Below the pieces are notes generated by a model. The model had not been told where the DNA came from. It ran no database searches and was given only the letters and a program-made list of their open reading frames with translations. Both the position numbers and the translations under genes were made by a program. From Phenylobacterium sp. (GTDB lineage: Bacteria; Pseudomonadota; Alphaproteobacteria; Caulobacterales; Caulobacteraceae), in NCBI RefSeq assembly GCF_028290885.1, contig NZ_JAQGIZ010000045.1:1-46241 (forward strand): 46,241 bases of DNA, written 5' to 3'. Each line of letters begins with the position of its first letter. Position 1 is the first letter of the stretch. Below, piece after piece: positions 37,975-45,995 of the stretch.

Positions 37975-39945
37975 CTAGAGCTTGGCCCTCGCCGCTGCCG
38001 CGACCGCCTCGGCAGTGATGCCGAAATGCTTGTAGAGCACCTCGAACGGCGCGCTGGCGCCGAAGCCCTCCATGCCGACAAAGACCCCGTCCTCGCCGAT
38101 GAACCGCTCCCAGCCCGTCCGCACGCCGGCCTCGACGGCGACGCGCACGTCGGTCTCGCCGATCACCGCGGCCTGGTAGTCGGTGGGCTGCGCCGCAAAC
38201 AGCTCCCAGCAGGGAGTCGAGACCACCCGGGCGCCGATGCCCTCGGCCTCCAGCAGGTCGCGGGCGGCCATGGCGACGCCGACCTCCGAGCCGGAAGCGA
38301 AGATCGTGACCTGGGCCGGGTGGCCCGATCCGGCGAGTTGATAGGCCCCGCGCGCCGAGAGGTTCTCGCCGGCGACGACCGTGCGCACCGGCGGGACCTT
38401 CTGGCGGGAGAGCGCCATCAGCGATGGCGTCTTCTTGGCCTCCAGCGCCAGCTTCCAGCACTCGGCCGTCTCCACCGCGTCGGCCGGCCGGAAGACGTTG
38501 AGGTTGGGCATCGCCCGCAGGGACGCCAGGTGCTCCACCGGCTGGTGGGTCGGCCCGTCCTCGCCAAGGCCGATGGAGTCGTGGGTCATCACGTGGATGA
38601 CGCGGACACCCATCAGCGCCCCCAGCCGGATCGCCGGGCGGCTGTAGTCGGAGAACACCAGGAAGGTCCCGGAATAGGGGATCACCCCGCCGTGCAGGGC
38701 CATGCCGTTCATCGCCGCCGCCATGCCGAATTCGCGCACGCCGTAGTGGATGTAGCGGCCGGCGTAGTCGGGGTAGTCGAAGGTCCCCATGCCCTTGACG
38801 ATGGTGTTGTTGGAGCCGGTCAGGTCGGCCGAGCCGCCGACCATCTCGGGGATGGCCGGGATCAGCTTCTCCAGCGCCGCGCCGGAATGCTGGCGGGTGG
38901 CGGCGGCGGGCTTCTCCGCCTCGCACCTTGCGATGTGGGCATCGACGGCTTCGAAGGCGCCGGGCGGCAGGTCGCCGGCCATGGCGCGCTCGAACTCGGC
39001 TCGCTGCGGCGAGGCGGCCAGCGCCGCCTCCCAGGCCTTCCGGACCCGCGCGCCCCGGCGGCCGGCCGCGCGCCAGGGCTTCAGCGCGTCTTCGGGAACG
39101 GTGAACGGCTCGTGGCCCCAGGCCATGGCCCTGCGCGAGGCGGCGATCTCGTCGTCGAACAGGGTGTAGCCGTGGCTGTGCGGGTCGCCTTCCTTGTCCC
39201 CGGCGCCCTTGGAGATGCTGGTCTTGCAGGCGATCATCGTCGGGCGGTCCTGCCGGGTCGCCCAGCGCATGGCCGCGCCGATCTTTGCGTGGTCGTGGCC
39301 GTCGACCGCCTTCACCGCCCAGCCGGCGGCCTTGAAGCGCGCCAGTTGGTCGCCGGTCTCGGCGATGGTCGCCTCGCCGTCGATGGTGGTGTTGTTGTCG
39401 TCGAACAGCACGGTCAGCCTGGAGAGCCTGAAGCGGCCGGCCAGGCTGATGGCCTCGTGGCTGACGCCCTCCATCAGGCAGCCGTCGCCAGCGATCACCC
39501 AGGTGCGGTGGTCGACCAGCTCATCGCCGAAGCGGGCGTTCACGTGGCGCTCGGCCATGGCCATGCCGACCGCGGTGGCGAGGCCCTGGCCCAGCGGCCC
39601 GGTGGTGGTTTCGACGCCGGGGGTATGGCCGTACTCGGGGTGACCGGGCGTGTTGGAGCCGAGCTGCCGGAAGTTCTTGATCTGCTGCATGCTCACCGCC
39701 TTCACCCCGGTCAGGTGAAGAAGGCTGTAGAGCAGCATCGAGCCGTGGCCGGCGGAGAGCACGAAGCGGTCGCGGTCGGCCCAGTCCGGCCGGGCGGCGT
39801 CGTACTTCAGGAATTTCGTGAACAGCACCGTGGCCACGTCGGCCATGCCCATCGGCATGCCCTGGTGCCCGGACTTGGCGCGGTGGACCGCGTCCATGGA
39901 AAGCACGCGGACGGCGTCGGCCATGGTCTGGAGAGGCGCGGGCAT
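37975..39945 (-). CDS. tkt: transketolase
   Basis: A 656-residue thiamine-diphosphate enzyme of the pentose phosphate pathway that transfers two-carbon units between sugar phosphates. SMDAVHRAKSGHQGMPMGMA, the cofactor-binding GDGCLMEGVSHEA, and the central DLTGSNNT and HYGVREFGMA blocks are diagnostic; the C-terminal domain has VVSTPCWELF. The ATG at 39945 (MPAPLQTMADAVRVLSMDAV) is chosen over an earlier one at 40035, which would add a non-homologous leader. It is divergent from the DUF4164-zapA unit. The combination with gap, pgk and fba is a common arrangement of central carbon genes in this order of bacteria. Confidence 0.96.
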   Translation of the reverse strand: MPAPLQTMADAVRVLSMDAVHRAKSGHQGMPMGMADVATVLFTKFLKYDAARPDWADRDRFVLSAGHGSMLLYSLLHLTGVKAVSMQQIKNFRQLGSNTPGHPEYGHTPGVETTTGPLGQGLATAVGMAMAERHVNARFGDELVDHRTWVIAGDGCLMEGVSHEAISLAGRFRLSRLTVLFDDNNTTIDGEATIAETGDQLARFKAAGWAVKAVDGHDHAKIGAAMRWATRQDRPTMIACKTSISKGAGDKEGDPHSHGYTLFDDEIAASRRAMAWGHEPFTVPEDALKPWRAAGRRGARVRKAWEAALAASPQRAEFERAMAGDLPPGAFEAVDAHIARCEAEKPAAATRQHSGAALEKLIPAIPEMVGGSADLTGSNNTIVKGMGTFDYPDYAGRYIHYGVREFGMAAAMNGMALHGGVIPYSGTFLVFSDYSRPAIRLGALMGVRVIHVMTHDSIGLGEDGPTHQPVEHLASLRAMPNLNVFRPADAVETAECWKLALEAKKTPSLMALSRQKVPPVRTVVAGENLSARGAYQLAGSGHPAQVTIFASGSEVGVAMAARDLLEAEGIGARVVSTPCWELFAAQPTDYQAAVIGETDVRVAVEAGVRTGWERFIGEDGVFVGMEGFGASAPFEVLYKHFGITAEAVAAAARAKL

Positions 39946-40087
39946 CGAGATCCTGGAGTGGCGGGGTTGAGGCTTGCCGCGCGGGGTCGCACGCGGGCGG
40001 GCAGGGGTCAAGAAAAGGGCATGCTTCCGAAGCACGCCGACGCAGGTCTATAGATGGACAGGCTGGAGCCTTTTCGGGAGGACGGCG

Positions 40088-40378
40088 ATGAGCGGCGAAA
40101 GCGCCCTGGACCTGGCGGCCCGGCGGCTGGAGCAGGCGGTGAACGTGCTGGAGCAGCGGCTCGCCCAGCGGCTGAAGACCGCGGGCGCAGAAGCTGGCGG
40201 CCTGTTCGACCAGGACCGCGCCAACCTGGCGGCCGAGCTGGACGAGGCCCGCGCCCGCGAACGTGAACTGGAGGCGGCCGGCGCCGAGGCCTCAGCGGCG
40301 CTCGGCCGGGCGATCGTGGAAATCCGCGCCGCCCTGAACGGCGGCGCGCCGCCCCCCTCTTCCTCAGCGGAGCACTGA
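40088..40378 (+). CDS. DUF4164-like coiled-coil protein
   Basis: A 96-residue fully helical protein, heptad-like over residues 5-85 (LDLAARRLEQAVNVLEQRLA, NLAAELDEARARERELEAAG), ending in a Pro/Ser-rich tail. DUF4164-like proteins are found just upstream of zapA in alphaproteobacteria; in Caulobacter the similarly placed ZauP binds ZapA and acts at the division site, and this may be the same. The ATG at 40088 follows GGGAGG by about 8 bases. It ends 3 bases before zapA, so the two are coupled. Confidence 0.75.
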   Translation: MSGESALDLAARRLEQAVNVLEQRLAQRLKTAGAEAGGLFDQDRANLAAELDEARARERELEAAGAEASAALGRAIVEIRAALNGGAPPPSSSAEH

Positions 40379-40381
40379 TCC

Positions 40382-40714
40382 ATGGCCCAGCTGAGCGTCG
40401 AGGTGAACGGCCGGCCCTATGCGGTGGGATGCGAGGACGGCCAGGAGGCCCACCTCCTCGAGCTCGCCAGGATGTTCGACCACCAAGTGCGGCAGGTCAG
40501 CCAGGACATGGGTCAGCTCGGCGACACCCGGCTGTTCCTGATGGGAGCCCTCCTGCTGGCCGACGAGCTCGCCGACGCCCGCACGCGGCTGGCCGCTTTG
40601 CAGTCCGAGGTGGGACGCCTGCAGACCGACCGCAGCCGCCTGGAAAACCGCGCCGTCGCCGCCCTGGAAACCGCCGCCAAGCGCATCGAGAAGCTGGGCG
40701 GCGAAGAGGGCTGA
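40382..40714 (+). CDS. zapA: cell division protein ZapA
   Basis: A 110-residue FtsZ-associated protein that bundles FtsZ filaments. The N-terminal globular part has SVEVNGRPYAVGCEDGQEAH and LLELARMFDHQVRQVSQ; the C-terminal helix (about 70-108) forms the dimer/tetramer coiled coil. It lies 3 bases after the DUF4164 gene and just upstream of the 6S RNA and 5-formyl-THF cyclo-ligase, a linkage also known from enterobacteria. Confidence 0.93.
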   Translation: MAQLSVEVNGRPYAVGCEDGQEAHLLELARMFDHQVRQVSQDMGQLGDTRLFLMGALLLADELADARTRLAALQSEVGRLQTDRSRLENRAVAALETAAKRIEKLGGEEG

Positions 40715-40736
40715 GGCGGCTTCGCTTGAGAACCAC

Positions 40737-40925
40737 GCCGCGACGCACTACCTTGGTAAGCGGCGGGTCAGCTGCGGCCCACGTCGAAGGCGACATATTC
40801 CAGCGACCTTAATTCACTCATAGGGAGCTGTCCCTGGCCGGGATCGTGGTCCCGGGCATACGGCGCCCACCTGGTCTACCAGGTCGAGGGAATGAAACAG
40901 TCCTTCACGGCTCTCGCGGCGCCGC
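40737..40925 (+). ncRNA. ssrS: 6S RNA
   Basis: The 235-base space between zapA and the 5-formyl-THF cyclo-ligase gene, the usual place of 6S RNA, contains a sequence with its layout. The closing stem may be GCCGCGA (40737-40743) with TCGCGGC (40914-40920). A GC-rich 5' arm (AAGCGGCGGGTCAG, compare AAGCGGGCCAG in E. coli) leads to the unpaired GACATATTCCAG region, and the 3' part has ACCTGGTctACCAGGT, like the apical hairpin near the release-RNA start of 6S. 6S binds the housekeeping RNA polymerase and turns it down in stationary phase. The ends are estimates to within about 10 bases. Confidence 0.8.
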
Positions 40926-40949
40926 CACCCTTTCCCGTAAGATCGCCCG

Positions 40950-41531
40950 GTGACCGAGCTTCTCGACAAGTCCGCGCTGCGTGTGCGGCTGCGGGCCCTG
41001 CGCCGGCGGCTGGCCGACCAGGTCCCTGACGTCGCCGAGCGCGCGGCGCGCCGCCTGCCGCTCTCGCGGTTCAGCCGCTTCAGTGTCGTCGGCGCCTATT
41101 GCCCGATGGGGTCCGAGGTCGATCCGACGCCGATCCTGCGGGCGATCCTGGAGTTCAACGCCGGCCACGCGAAGGCCGCCCTGCCGGTAGCCGTCGACCG
41201 CGACTCGCCGCTGAAGTTCCGCCTCTGGCGGGCGCAGGATGTGCTGGCGCCGGACGCCTTTGGCATCCCCGCGCCACCCGCCTCGGCCCCCGATGTGGAG
41301 CCCAACCTCGTCATCACCCCACTGCTCGGCTTCGACCGAAAGGGCGGGCGGCTGGGACAGGGCGCAGGCCACTATGACCGGACGCTGGCGAACCTTCGCG
41401 CGGTGCGGCCGGTTTTCGTCCTTGGCCTGGCGTTCTCCGGCCAGGAGGTGGAGGCCGTGCCGATGGATCCTCACGACCAACGGCTCGACGCCATCCTGAC
41501 GGAGACGGAGTTCATGGAAGTCGCCCGATAG
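40950..41531 (+). CDS. fthC: 5-formyltetrahydrofolate cyclo-ligase
   Basis: A 193-residue ATP-dependent enzyme that converts 5-formyl-THF to 5,10-methenyl-THF. FSVVGAYCPMGSEVDPTPIL and the C-terminal LLGFDRKGGRLGQGAGHYDR, holding the phosphate-binding Gly-rich motif, are the family marks. The start is GTG at 40950 (MTELLDKSALRVRLR), as no better ATG exists. It follows 6S RNA directly, as ygfA does in E. coli, and may be processed from the same transcript. Next is ymdB after 34 bases. Confidence 0.92.
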   Translation: MTELLDKSALRVRLRALRRRLADQVPDVAERAARRLPLSRFSRFSVVGAYCPMGSEVDPTPILRAILEFNAGHAKAALPVAVDRDSPLKFRLWRAQDVLAPDAFGIPAPPASAPDVEPNLVITPLLGFDRKGGRLGQGAGHYDRTLANLRAVRPVFVLGLAFSGQEVEAVPMDPHDQRLDAILTETEFMEVAR

Positions 41532-41565
41532 AGACGTTGGGGCGGGAAGTCGTTAGAGAGAGCCG

Positions 41566-42405
41566 ATGAGATTTGCCTTCTTTGGAGACGTCGTCGGGCG
41601 CTCGGGCCGCGAAGGCTTGGCCGATCACCTGCCGGGCCTGCGCAAACGGCTGGGCTTGGAGTTCGTGATCGTCAACGCCGAGAACGCCGCCGCCGGGTTC
41701 GGCATCACCGAGTCCACGGCCCGCGAGCTGTTCGACGCCGGCGCCGACGCGCTGACGCTGGGCAACCACTCCTGGGACCAGAAGGAGGCGCTGACCTACA
41801 TCGTGCGCGAGCCCCGGCTGATCCGGCCGCTGAACTATTCCGCCTTCTCCGATGCGCCGGGCCGAGGCGCCCAGCTGTTCGAAACCCAGGGCGGCCGGCA
41901 GATCCTGGTGATCAACCTGCTGGGCCGGGTGCACATGGACAGCCTCGACGACCCCTTCGCGGCGGTCGACAAGGAGCTTGAGGCCTGCCCGCTGGGGGCC
42001 GTCGCCGACGCCATCGTGGTCGACATGCACGCCGAGGCCACCTCCGAGAAGATGGCCATGGGCCACTTCTGCGACGGCCGCGCCAGCCTGGTCGTGGGCA
42101 CCCACACCCATGTGCCGACCGCCGACTGCCAGATCCTCACCGGCGGCACCGCCTACCAGACCGACGCCGGCGCCTGCGCCGACTACGACAGCGTGATCGG
42201 CAACCAGAAGGAAGAGCCGCTCAGGCGCTTCACCACCCGCATCTCCGGCGGCCGCTACAAGCCCGCCGAGGGCCCGGCCACGGTCTGCGGCGTCTTTGTC
42301 GAGACCGACAACGCCACCGGCCTCGCCCGCCGCGTGGAGCCGATCCGCATCGGCGGACGGCTGTCCGAGACCGTGCCCACGGTCGAGGCCGTCACGGCGG
42401 GTTGA
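41566..42405 (+). CDS. ymdB: YmdB-family metallophosphoesterase
   Basis: A 279-residue dinuclear-metal phosphoesterase (TIGR00282 family). FFGDVVGRSGREGL gives the metal-binding Asp, VNAENAAAGFG the Glu/Asn, TLGNHSWDQKE the Asn-His pair, and VDMHAEATSEK plus VGTHTHVPTAD the remaining histidines. Bacillus YmdB hydrolyses 2',3'-cyclic nucleotides and affects cell fate and biofilm choice; the role in this organism is not known. It is on the same strand as fthC, with 34 bases between them. AGAGAG lies 5 bases before the ATG. Confidence 0.92.
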   Translation: MRFAFFGDVVGRSGREGLADHLPGLRKRLGLEFVIVNAENAAAGFGITESTARELFDAGADALTLGNHSWDQKEALTYIVREPRLIRPLNYSAFSDAPGRGAQLFETQGGRQILVINLLGRVHMDSLDDPFAAVDKELEACPLGAVADAIVVDMHAEATSEKMAMGHFCDGRASLVVGTHTHVPTADCQILTGGTAYQTDAGACADYDSVIGNQKEEPLRRFTTRISGGRYKPAEGPATVCGVFVETDNATGLARRVEPIRIGGRLSETVPTVEAVTAG

Positions 42406-42408
42406 GCG

Positions 42409-43176
42409 TCAGGGCGCCTTCGGCGCGTCCTTCGGCGGCTTGGGCTGCAGGTGCAGCAGGTTGTCCTTCGTCAGGCGTCCCGACTTGTCGTGGTCCAGCC
42501 GGGCGAAGCGCCGGTCGGTGATCGCCATCCATTCCGCGAGCGTCACCTTGCCGTCGAGGTTGGCGTCCGCCGCCGAGATCGGCTCCGGCTCGTTGATCAG
42601 GGAATACCGCGCCGCGCCCTCGCGGCCGGCGGCCGGGGCCTTCGTGGTCTGCTGCGCCTGGGCGCTGGAGCTGTTGTCGGAGCCTGAGCCGCCGCCCTGT
42701 CCGCCGCCGCGGCCTCCCCCGCCACCCATTCCGCCACCGCCGCGACCACCGCGGCCGCCGCCACCGCCGCCGCGTCCACCGCCCCCGGAGGGGCGGGCGG
42801 CGGGGGTGGGACGTTCATCGAAGGTCATGACGCCGATCTCAGGGACGATGTCGCGCTCGTAGTGCTGCAGCTCGAACCCGTCGATGACCCCGTCGCCGTT
42901 GGTGTCGAGGAACTTGAAGGAATGCTGCGCGTCGGCGCGGAACTCGGCGAGCGTCACCGCGCCGTCATGGTCGGCATCGGCCTGGGCGAGCCAGTGGCCC
43001 AGGCCGTCCTCGCCACGGAAGGGCTCGCCGGACGGGCTGATGAACAGGCGAACGCGCGGCGGTCCGCCGGGGCCGCCGGGCCCGCCGCGGCCGCCCGGAC
43101 CGTGACCCCGGGGATGATCCGACGCGCACGCGGCCAGGGTCAGCAGGAGCGCCGGCACGAGGAAGCGTTTGATCAT
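42409..43176 (-). CDS. EF-hand lipoprotein with a Gly-rich linker
   Basis: A 255-residue predicted lipoprotein. The signal peptide ends in the lipobox LAAC (Cys17). Four EF-hand-type loops are present: 67-78 (DADHDGAVTLAE), 91-102 (DTNGDGVIDGFE), 204-215 (DANLDGKVTLAE) and 228-239 (DHDKSGRLTKDN). The first three have the canonical Asp pattern and a Glu/Asp at position 12; the last is weak. A Gly/Arg-rich low-complexity stretch (about 130-165) separates the two pairs. It probably binds calcium at the envelope surface; the role is not known. Convergent with ymdB, 3 bases apart. Confidence 0.82.
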   Translation of the reverse strand: MIKRFLVPALLLTLAACASDHPRGHGPGGRGGPGGPGGPPRVRLFISPSGEPFRGEDGLGHWLAQADADHDGAVTLAEFRADAQHSFKFLDTNGDGVIDGFELQHYERDIVPEIGVMTFDERPTPAARPSGGGGRGGGGGGRGGRGGGGMGGGGGRGGGQGGGSGSDNSSSAQAQQTTKAPAAGREGAARYSLINEPEPISAADANLDGKVTLAEWMAITDRRFARLDHDKSGRLTKDNLLHLQPKPPKDAPKAP

Positions 43177-43321
43177 CTGAAACCCTTGTTCACTGGACGC
43201 CGCAGCTTGACCGCCCCGCTGAGGCCAAAATGCGCCCCCAGCATGTCGCCGCCGAAACCCTTTCCTACGCTGCCGGGACGCGCTCTAGTAGCAAAGCTTC
43301 GACGCGCCCGTGGGAGACCGC

Positions 43322-43684
43322 ATGTTCGCCAAATTCATCGTCCGCGTGATCTTCGGCGCACTGGGCCTGTGGGTCGCCTCCAGGCTCCTGCACGGCGGCA
43401 TCACTGTACGCGACACCACCGCGCTGATCCTGGCCGCCGTGCTGCTGGGCGTGGTCAACGCCTTCGTCCGGCCGGTGGTGGTGATCCTCACCCTGCCGCT
43501 CACGATCGTGACCCTGGGCCTGTTCCTGCTGATCGTGAACGCCGCGATGATCGGCCTGGTGTCGCTGGTGGTTCCCGGCTTCCACGTGCACAGCCTGGTC
43601 GCGGGCGTTCTGGCTGCGATCATCACCGGCATCTCCAGCTGGATCGGCGGCATGATCCTGCGCGACGACCGGCGGGCTAGGTAG
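43322..43684 (+). CDS. holin-like 4-TM membrane protein (Phage_holin_4_2 / YvlD type)
   Basis: A 120-residue protein with four membrane helices. IVRVIFGALGLWVASRLLHG, then LILAAVLLGVVNAFVRPVVV with the conserved N-x-FVRP motif, and ILTLPLTIVTLGLFLLIVNA are the marks of the phage holin 4_2 (YvlD) family. These are chromosomal membrane proteins of unknown function and need not relate to phage. The ATG at 43322 follows GGGAG by 7 bases; a GTG at 43310 is less likely. Its end overlaps the CoA-transferase gene on the opposite strand by 8 bases. Confidence 0.82.
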   Translation: MFAKFIVRVIFGALGLWVASRLLHGGITVRDTTALILAAVLLGVVNAFVRPVVVILTLPLTIVTLGLFLLIVNAAMIGLVSLVVPGFHVHSLVAGVLAAIITGISSWIGGMILRDDRRAR

Positions 43685-44867
43685 CCGCGCCGCCTGCGAT
43701 CAGCGCCTCCACGGCCGCCGGGTCGTAGCCCGCCTCGGCCAGCACTTCGCGGGTGTGCTCGCCGAGCCTGGGCGCGGGACCGGCCGGGCCGGTGGGCGTG
43801 GCCGGGAAGCGCACCGGCGCGGCGGGCGCCCTGAAGCTGCCGCCCCAGCCGTCGGGCGTCTCGACGAAGCAGCCGGCCTCGTGCGCGGTGGGGTCGGCGA
43901 CCACGTCGGAGAGCGTCGCCATGGGCGCCCAGATCACGTCCACGCCGGTCAGCATCGCCCCGGCCTCGGCCAGCGTCATCCCGGCGAAGGCGGCGTCCAG
44001 CACGGCGCGGATCTCGCGCACCACCTCCAGGTCGGTGATCGGCGGCGTGCAGCGCGGGTCGGTGACGTAGTCCGACCGGCCGATGGCGCTCATCACGGCC
44101 GGGAAGTCGCGCGGTCCGCGCGGCGCCATGCAGAACCAGCGCTCGTCCTTGGTCCGGAAGAAGCCGCCGAGCGCACCCGGCCGATCGTGGCGCGGCTGAG
44201 CGGTCACCGCCTGGCCGTAGCGCAGGTGGACCGCATAGTCCCAGCCCAGCGCATAGCAGCCGGCGCGGATCAGCGACGTCTCCACCTGCCGCCCGACGCC
44301 GGTCCGGTCGCGCTCGTGCACCGCGGCCAGCACGCCCGACAGCGTCGCCAGCGCCGTCACGTGGTCGCCGAACCCCGGGCGGCAGGTGAACGGCTCCTGG
44401 TCCGGCGGGATGGTCGCGGCGGCCACGCCGCTGCGCGTCCAGAACCCGGTCAGGTCGAAGGCAGGCGTGTCGGCCTCTGGCCCGGTGAGGCCGTAGCCGG
44501 TGACGTTGGCGTAGATCAGCCGCGGCAGCTCGGCCTTCAGGCTGTCATAGTCCAGCCGCGCCCGCTTCAGCGCGCCCGGCCGCACGTTGGTCACGAAGAC
44601 GTCGGCGTCCTTGAGGATGGCGATCAGCGCCGCGCGGCCTTGCGGCTTTCCAACGTCCAGCACGACGCCGCGCTTGCCGCGGTTCTCGTTGGAGAAGATC
44701 GGATTGCCGGGGCTCTCGGCGGTGTCCGGCCAGAAGGTCCGCGTGGCGTCGCCCGCGGCGGCCTCGACCTTGATCACCTTGGCGCCCCAGTCGGCCATCA
44801 CCGCCGCGCACCCCGGCCCCGCGACCCAGGTGGACCACTCCACGACCTTCAGATCCGAGAGCAGCAT
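43677..44867 (-). CDS. CaiB/BaiF CoA-transferase family protein
   Basis: A 396-residue class III CoA-transferase. LKVVEWSTWVAGPGCAAVMA and DWGAKVIKVEAAAGDATR are the N-terminal marks, and FFRTKDERWFCMAPRG lies in the middle. The catalytic Asp is probably in the TPAFDLTGFWTRSGV segment (about residue 145). Members move CoA between carboxylic acids (formyl-CoA/oxalate, carnitine, bile acids, alpha-methylacyl racemisation); the substrate cannot be told here. GGAGGAA lies 7 bases before ATG 44867, so that start is preferred to one at 44927. Confidence 0.9.
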   Translation of the reverse strand: MLLSDLKVVEWSTWVAGPGCAAVMADWGAKVIKVEAAAGDATRTFWPDTAESPGNPIFSNENRGKRGVVLDVGKPQGRAALIAILKDADVFVTNVRPGALKRARLDYDSLKAELPRLIYANVTGYGLTGPEADTPAFDLTGFWTRSGVAAATIPPDQEPFTCRPGFGDHVTALATLSGVLAAVHERDRTGVGRQVETSLIRAGCYALGWDYAVHLRYGQAVTAQPRHDRPGALGGFFRTKDERWFCMAPRGPRDFPAVMSAIGRSDYVTDPRCTPPITDLEVVREIRAVLDAAFAGMTLAEAGAMLTGVDVIWAPMATLSDVVADPTAHEAGCFVETPDGWGGSFRAPAAPVRFPATPTGPAGPAPRLGEHTREVLAEAGYDPAAVEALIAGGAAT

Positions 44868-44999
44868 GGGCGGTTCCTCCAACGCAACGCCTGGCATCCT
44901 CAGATGCGTCCGCGGCTTAAATCGCACGCGGGATGCGAGCCTGCCTGGGCAGGTCCGTCAAGGATCGGCCTGCGGTTGGGGCGCGCGAACCGTCCCCCT

Positions 45000-45041
45000 C
45001 CGCTCATCCCCGCGAAAGCGGGGACCCAGGCTTTTTTCGTT
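45000..45041. repeat. 42-bp inverted repeat, left copy of the GIY-YIG unit
   Basis: Contains the hairpin CCCCGCGAAAGCGGGG followed by GACCCAGGC, six T and CGTT. It is an exact reverse complement of 45333-45374. Its last base is part of the stop codon of the GIY-YIG gene. Confidence 0.95.
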
Positions 45042-45331
45042 CATTCGAGCGGCAGTTCCTCGAACAGGTCTCTCCAGCTTGGATTGAACCGTTCGATCAG
45101 TTCGAGCTTCCAGAGTCGCCGCCATTTCTTCATCGCGCGTTCGCGCACGAACGCTCCGTTTCGGCCCTCGAACACCTCGTAATAGACAAGCCGCTTTACC
45201 CGGTACTTGGCGGTGAAGCCGGGCGTGGCGCCTTCGCGATGCTCCAACATTCGACGGCTGATGCTGTCGGTGTGGCCGATGTAGAGGGTCCCGTTCCTCT
45301 GGCTCGCCAGGATGTAGACGTAGAAGCTCAT
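45041..45331 (-). CDS. GIY-YIG endonuclease-domain protein flanked by inverted repeats
   Basis: A 96-residue single-domain protein of the UvrC/YhbQ-like GIY-YIG superfamily. YVYILASQRNGTLYIGHTDS gives the two motif strands (YVY at 4-6, YIG at 17-19); catalytic Arg is R26 or R27 in SRRMLEHREG, with His31; the metal-binding Glu is E64 in VRERAMKKWRR. The rest is basic, WRRLWKLELIERFNPSW. The ORF is bounded with great precision by perfect 42-bp inverted repeats: the ATG is one base from the right copy and the stop overlaps the left copy. No Shine-Dalgarno is seen. It might be a repeat-linked mobile nuclease, though standalone YhbQ-like proteins are also common chromosomal genes. Confidence 0.85.
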   Translation of the reverse strand: MSFYVYILASQRNGTLYIGHTDSISRRMLEHREGATPGFTAKYRVKRLVYYEVFEGRNGAFVRERAMKKWRRLWKLELIERFNPSWRDLFEELPLE

Positions 45332-45332
45332 C

Positions 45333-45374
45333 AACGAAAAAAGCCTGGGTCCCCGCTTTCGCGGGGATGAGCGG
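45333..45374. repeat. 42-bp inverted repeat, right copy of the GIY-YIG unit
   Basis: Exact reverse complement of 45000-45041, with the hairpin CCCCGCTTTCGCGGGG. It lies one base upstream of the GIY-YIG start codon and three bases before the stop codon of the next gene (45378). Confidence 0.95.
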
Positions 45375-45377
45375 AAA

Positions 45378-45995
45378 TTAGGGGTCGGGTAAGGGCGCCT
45401 CGAAGGGCTCAGAAATCGGTCGCCCGACCGCGCCCTCCACGGCTTCCGGAGGCGCCGCCTCGCTCTCGATCCCCCAGTCCGCGTCGTTCCAAAGGACCAG
45501 GGGCGGGGTGACGCCGAGGTGCTTGCAGATGAGGGCGACGATCTCGGGGAGGGGGCGGTCGTGGAAGCCGGCCAGGTCGTCGGCGTCTTCCAGGCGTTCG
45601 CGGAGGTCTTCGTAGAGGTTGTCGGCCTCCGAGCCGGAGGCTTCGGCGTCGATGGCGCGCTCCACCAGGGACTCGATGCGGGTCCGGCGGCGTCGGGCCT
45701 GGGCGTCGGCCTCGCGTTGGCGATGCTGGGCGCGCTCGGCGAGGGACGTCTGCCGGTCGTCGGCGAGCTTGGCCTCCAGGGCCACGGTCTGGCGCACGGC
45801 TCTGGCGATGCGGGCGAAATCGAGCGCCAGGGCATGGGCGGTGGCCGGATCGGCGTCGGCGGCCTGGGCGCTCACCGCGCGGGCCAGGTTCATGCCGAGG
45901 TCGGTGAGCTCCTGCAGGACGCGCCCATGCCGCTCGGCCCGATCCGCGACGGGATCGGTCGGCGCAGTCTCAGGGATCGCCTCCGTGTCGAACAT
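45378..45995 (-). CDS. unknown helical protein, candidate SOS-regulated gene
   Basis: A 205-residue cytosolic protein not recognised as a named family. It is mostly helical: ELTDLGMNLARAVSAQAADA, LDFARIARAVRQTVALEAKL and a strongly charged coiled-coil stretch (about 75-110, rich in Arg, Gln and Glu) before ERLEDADDLAGFHDRPLPEI, then a short segment VALICKHLGVTPPLVLWND. No signal peptide or membrane helix. ATG 45995 is chosen; an upstream in-frame start at 46031 would read through the SOS box. A GTTC-N7-GTTC direct repeat lies right before the ATG, so LexA control is likely. The GIY-YIG unit follows directly downstream. Confidence 0.7.
   Translation of the reverse strand: MFDTEAIPETAPTDPVADRAERHGRVLQELTDLGMNLARAVSAQAADADPATAHALALDFARIARAVRQTVALEAKLADDRQTSLAERAQHRQREADAQARRRRTRIESLVERAIDAEASGSEADNLYEDLRERLEDADDLAGFHDRPLPEIVALICKHLGVTPPLVLWNDADWGIESEAAPPEAVEGAVGRPISEPFEAPLPDP

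Noticed and set aside
32286-39945. fba/pgk/gap/tkt as a carbon-fixation (Calvin cycle) operon
   Set aside because: No Rubisco or phosphoribulokinase gene is in view, and the same genes serve glycolysis and the pentose phosphate pathway in heterotrophs.
43322-43684. Holin-like gene as sign of a prophage
   Set aside because: The family is widespread on chromosomes, and no other phage genes are near.
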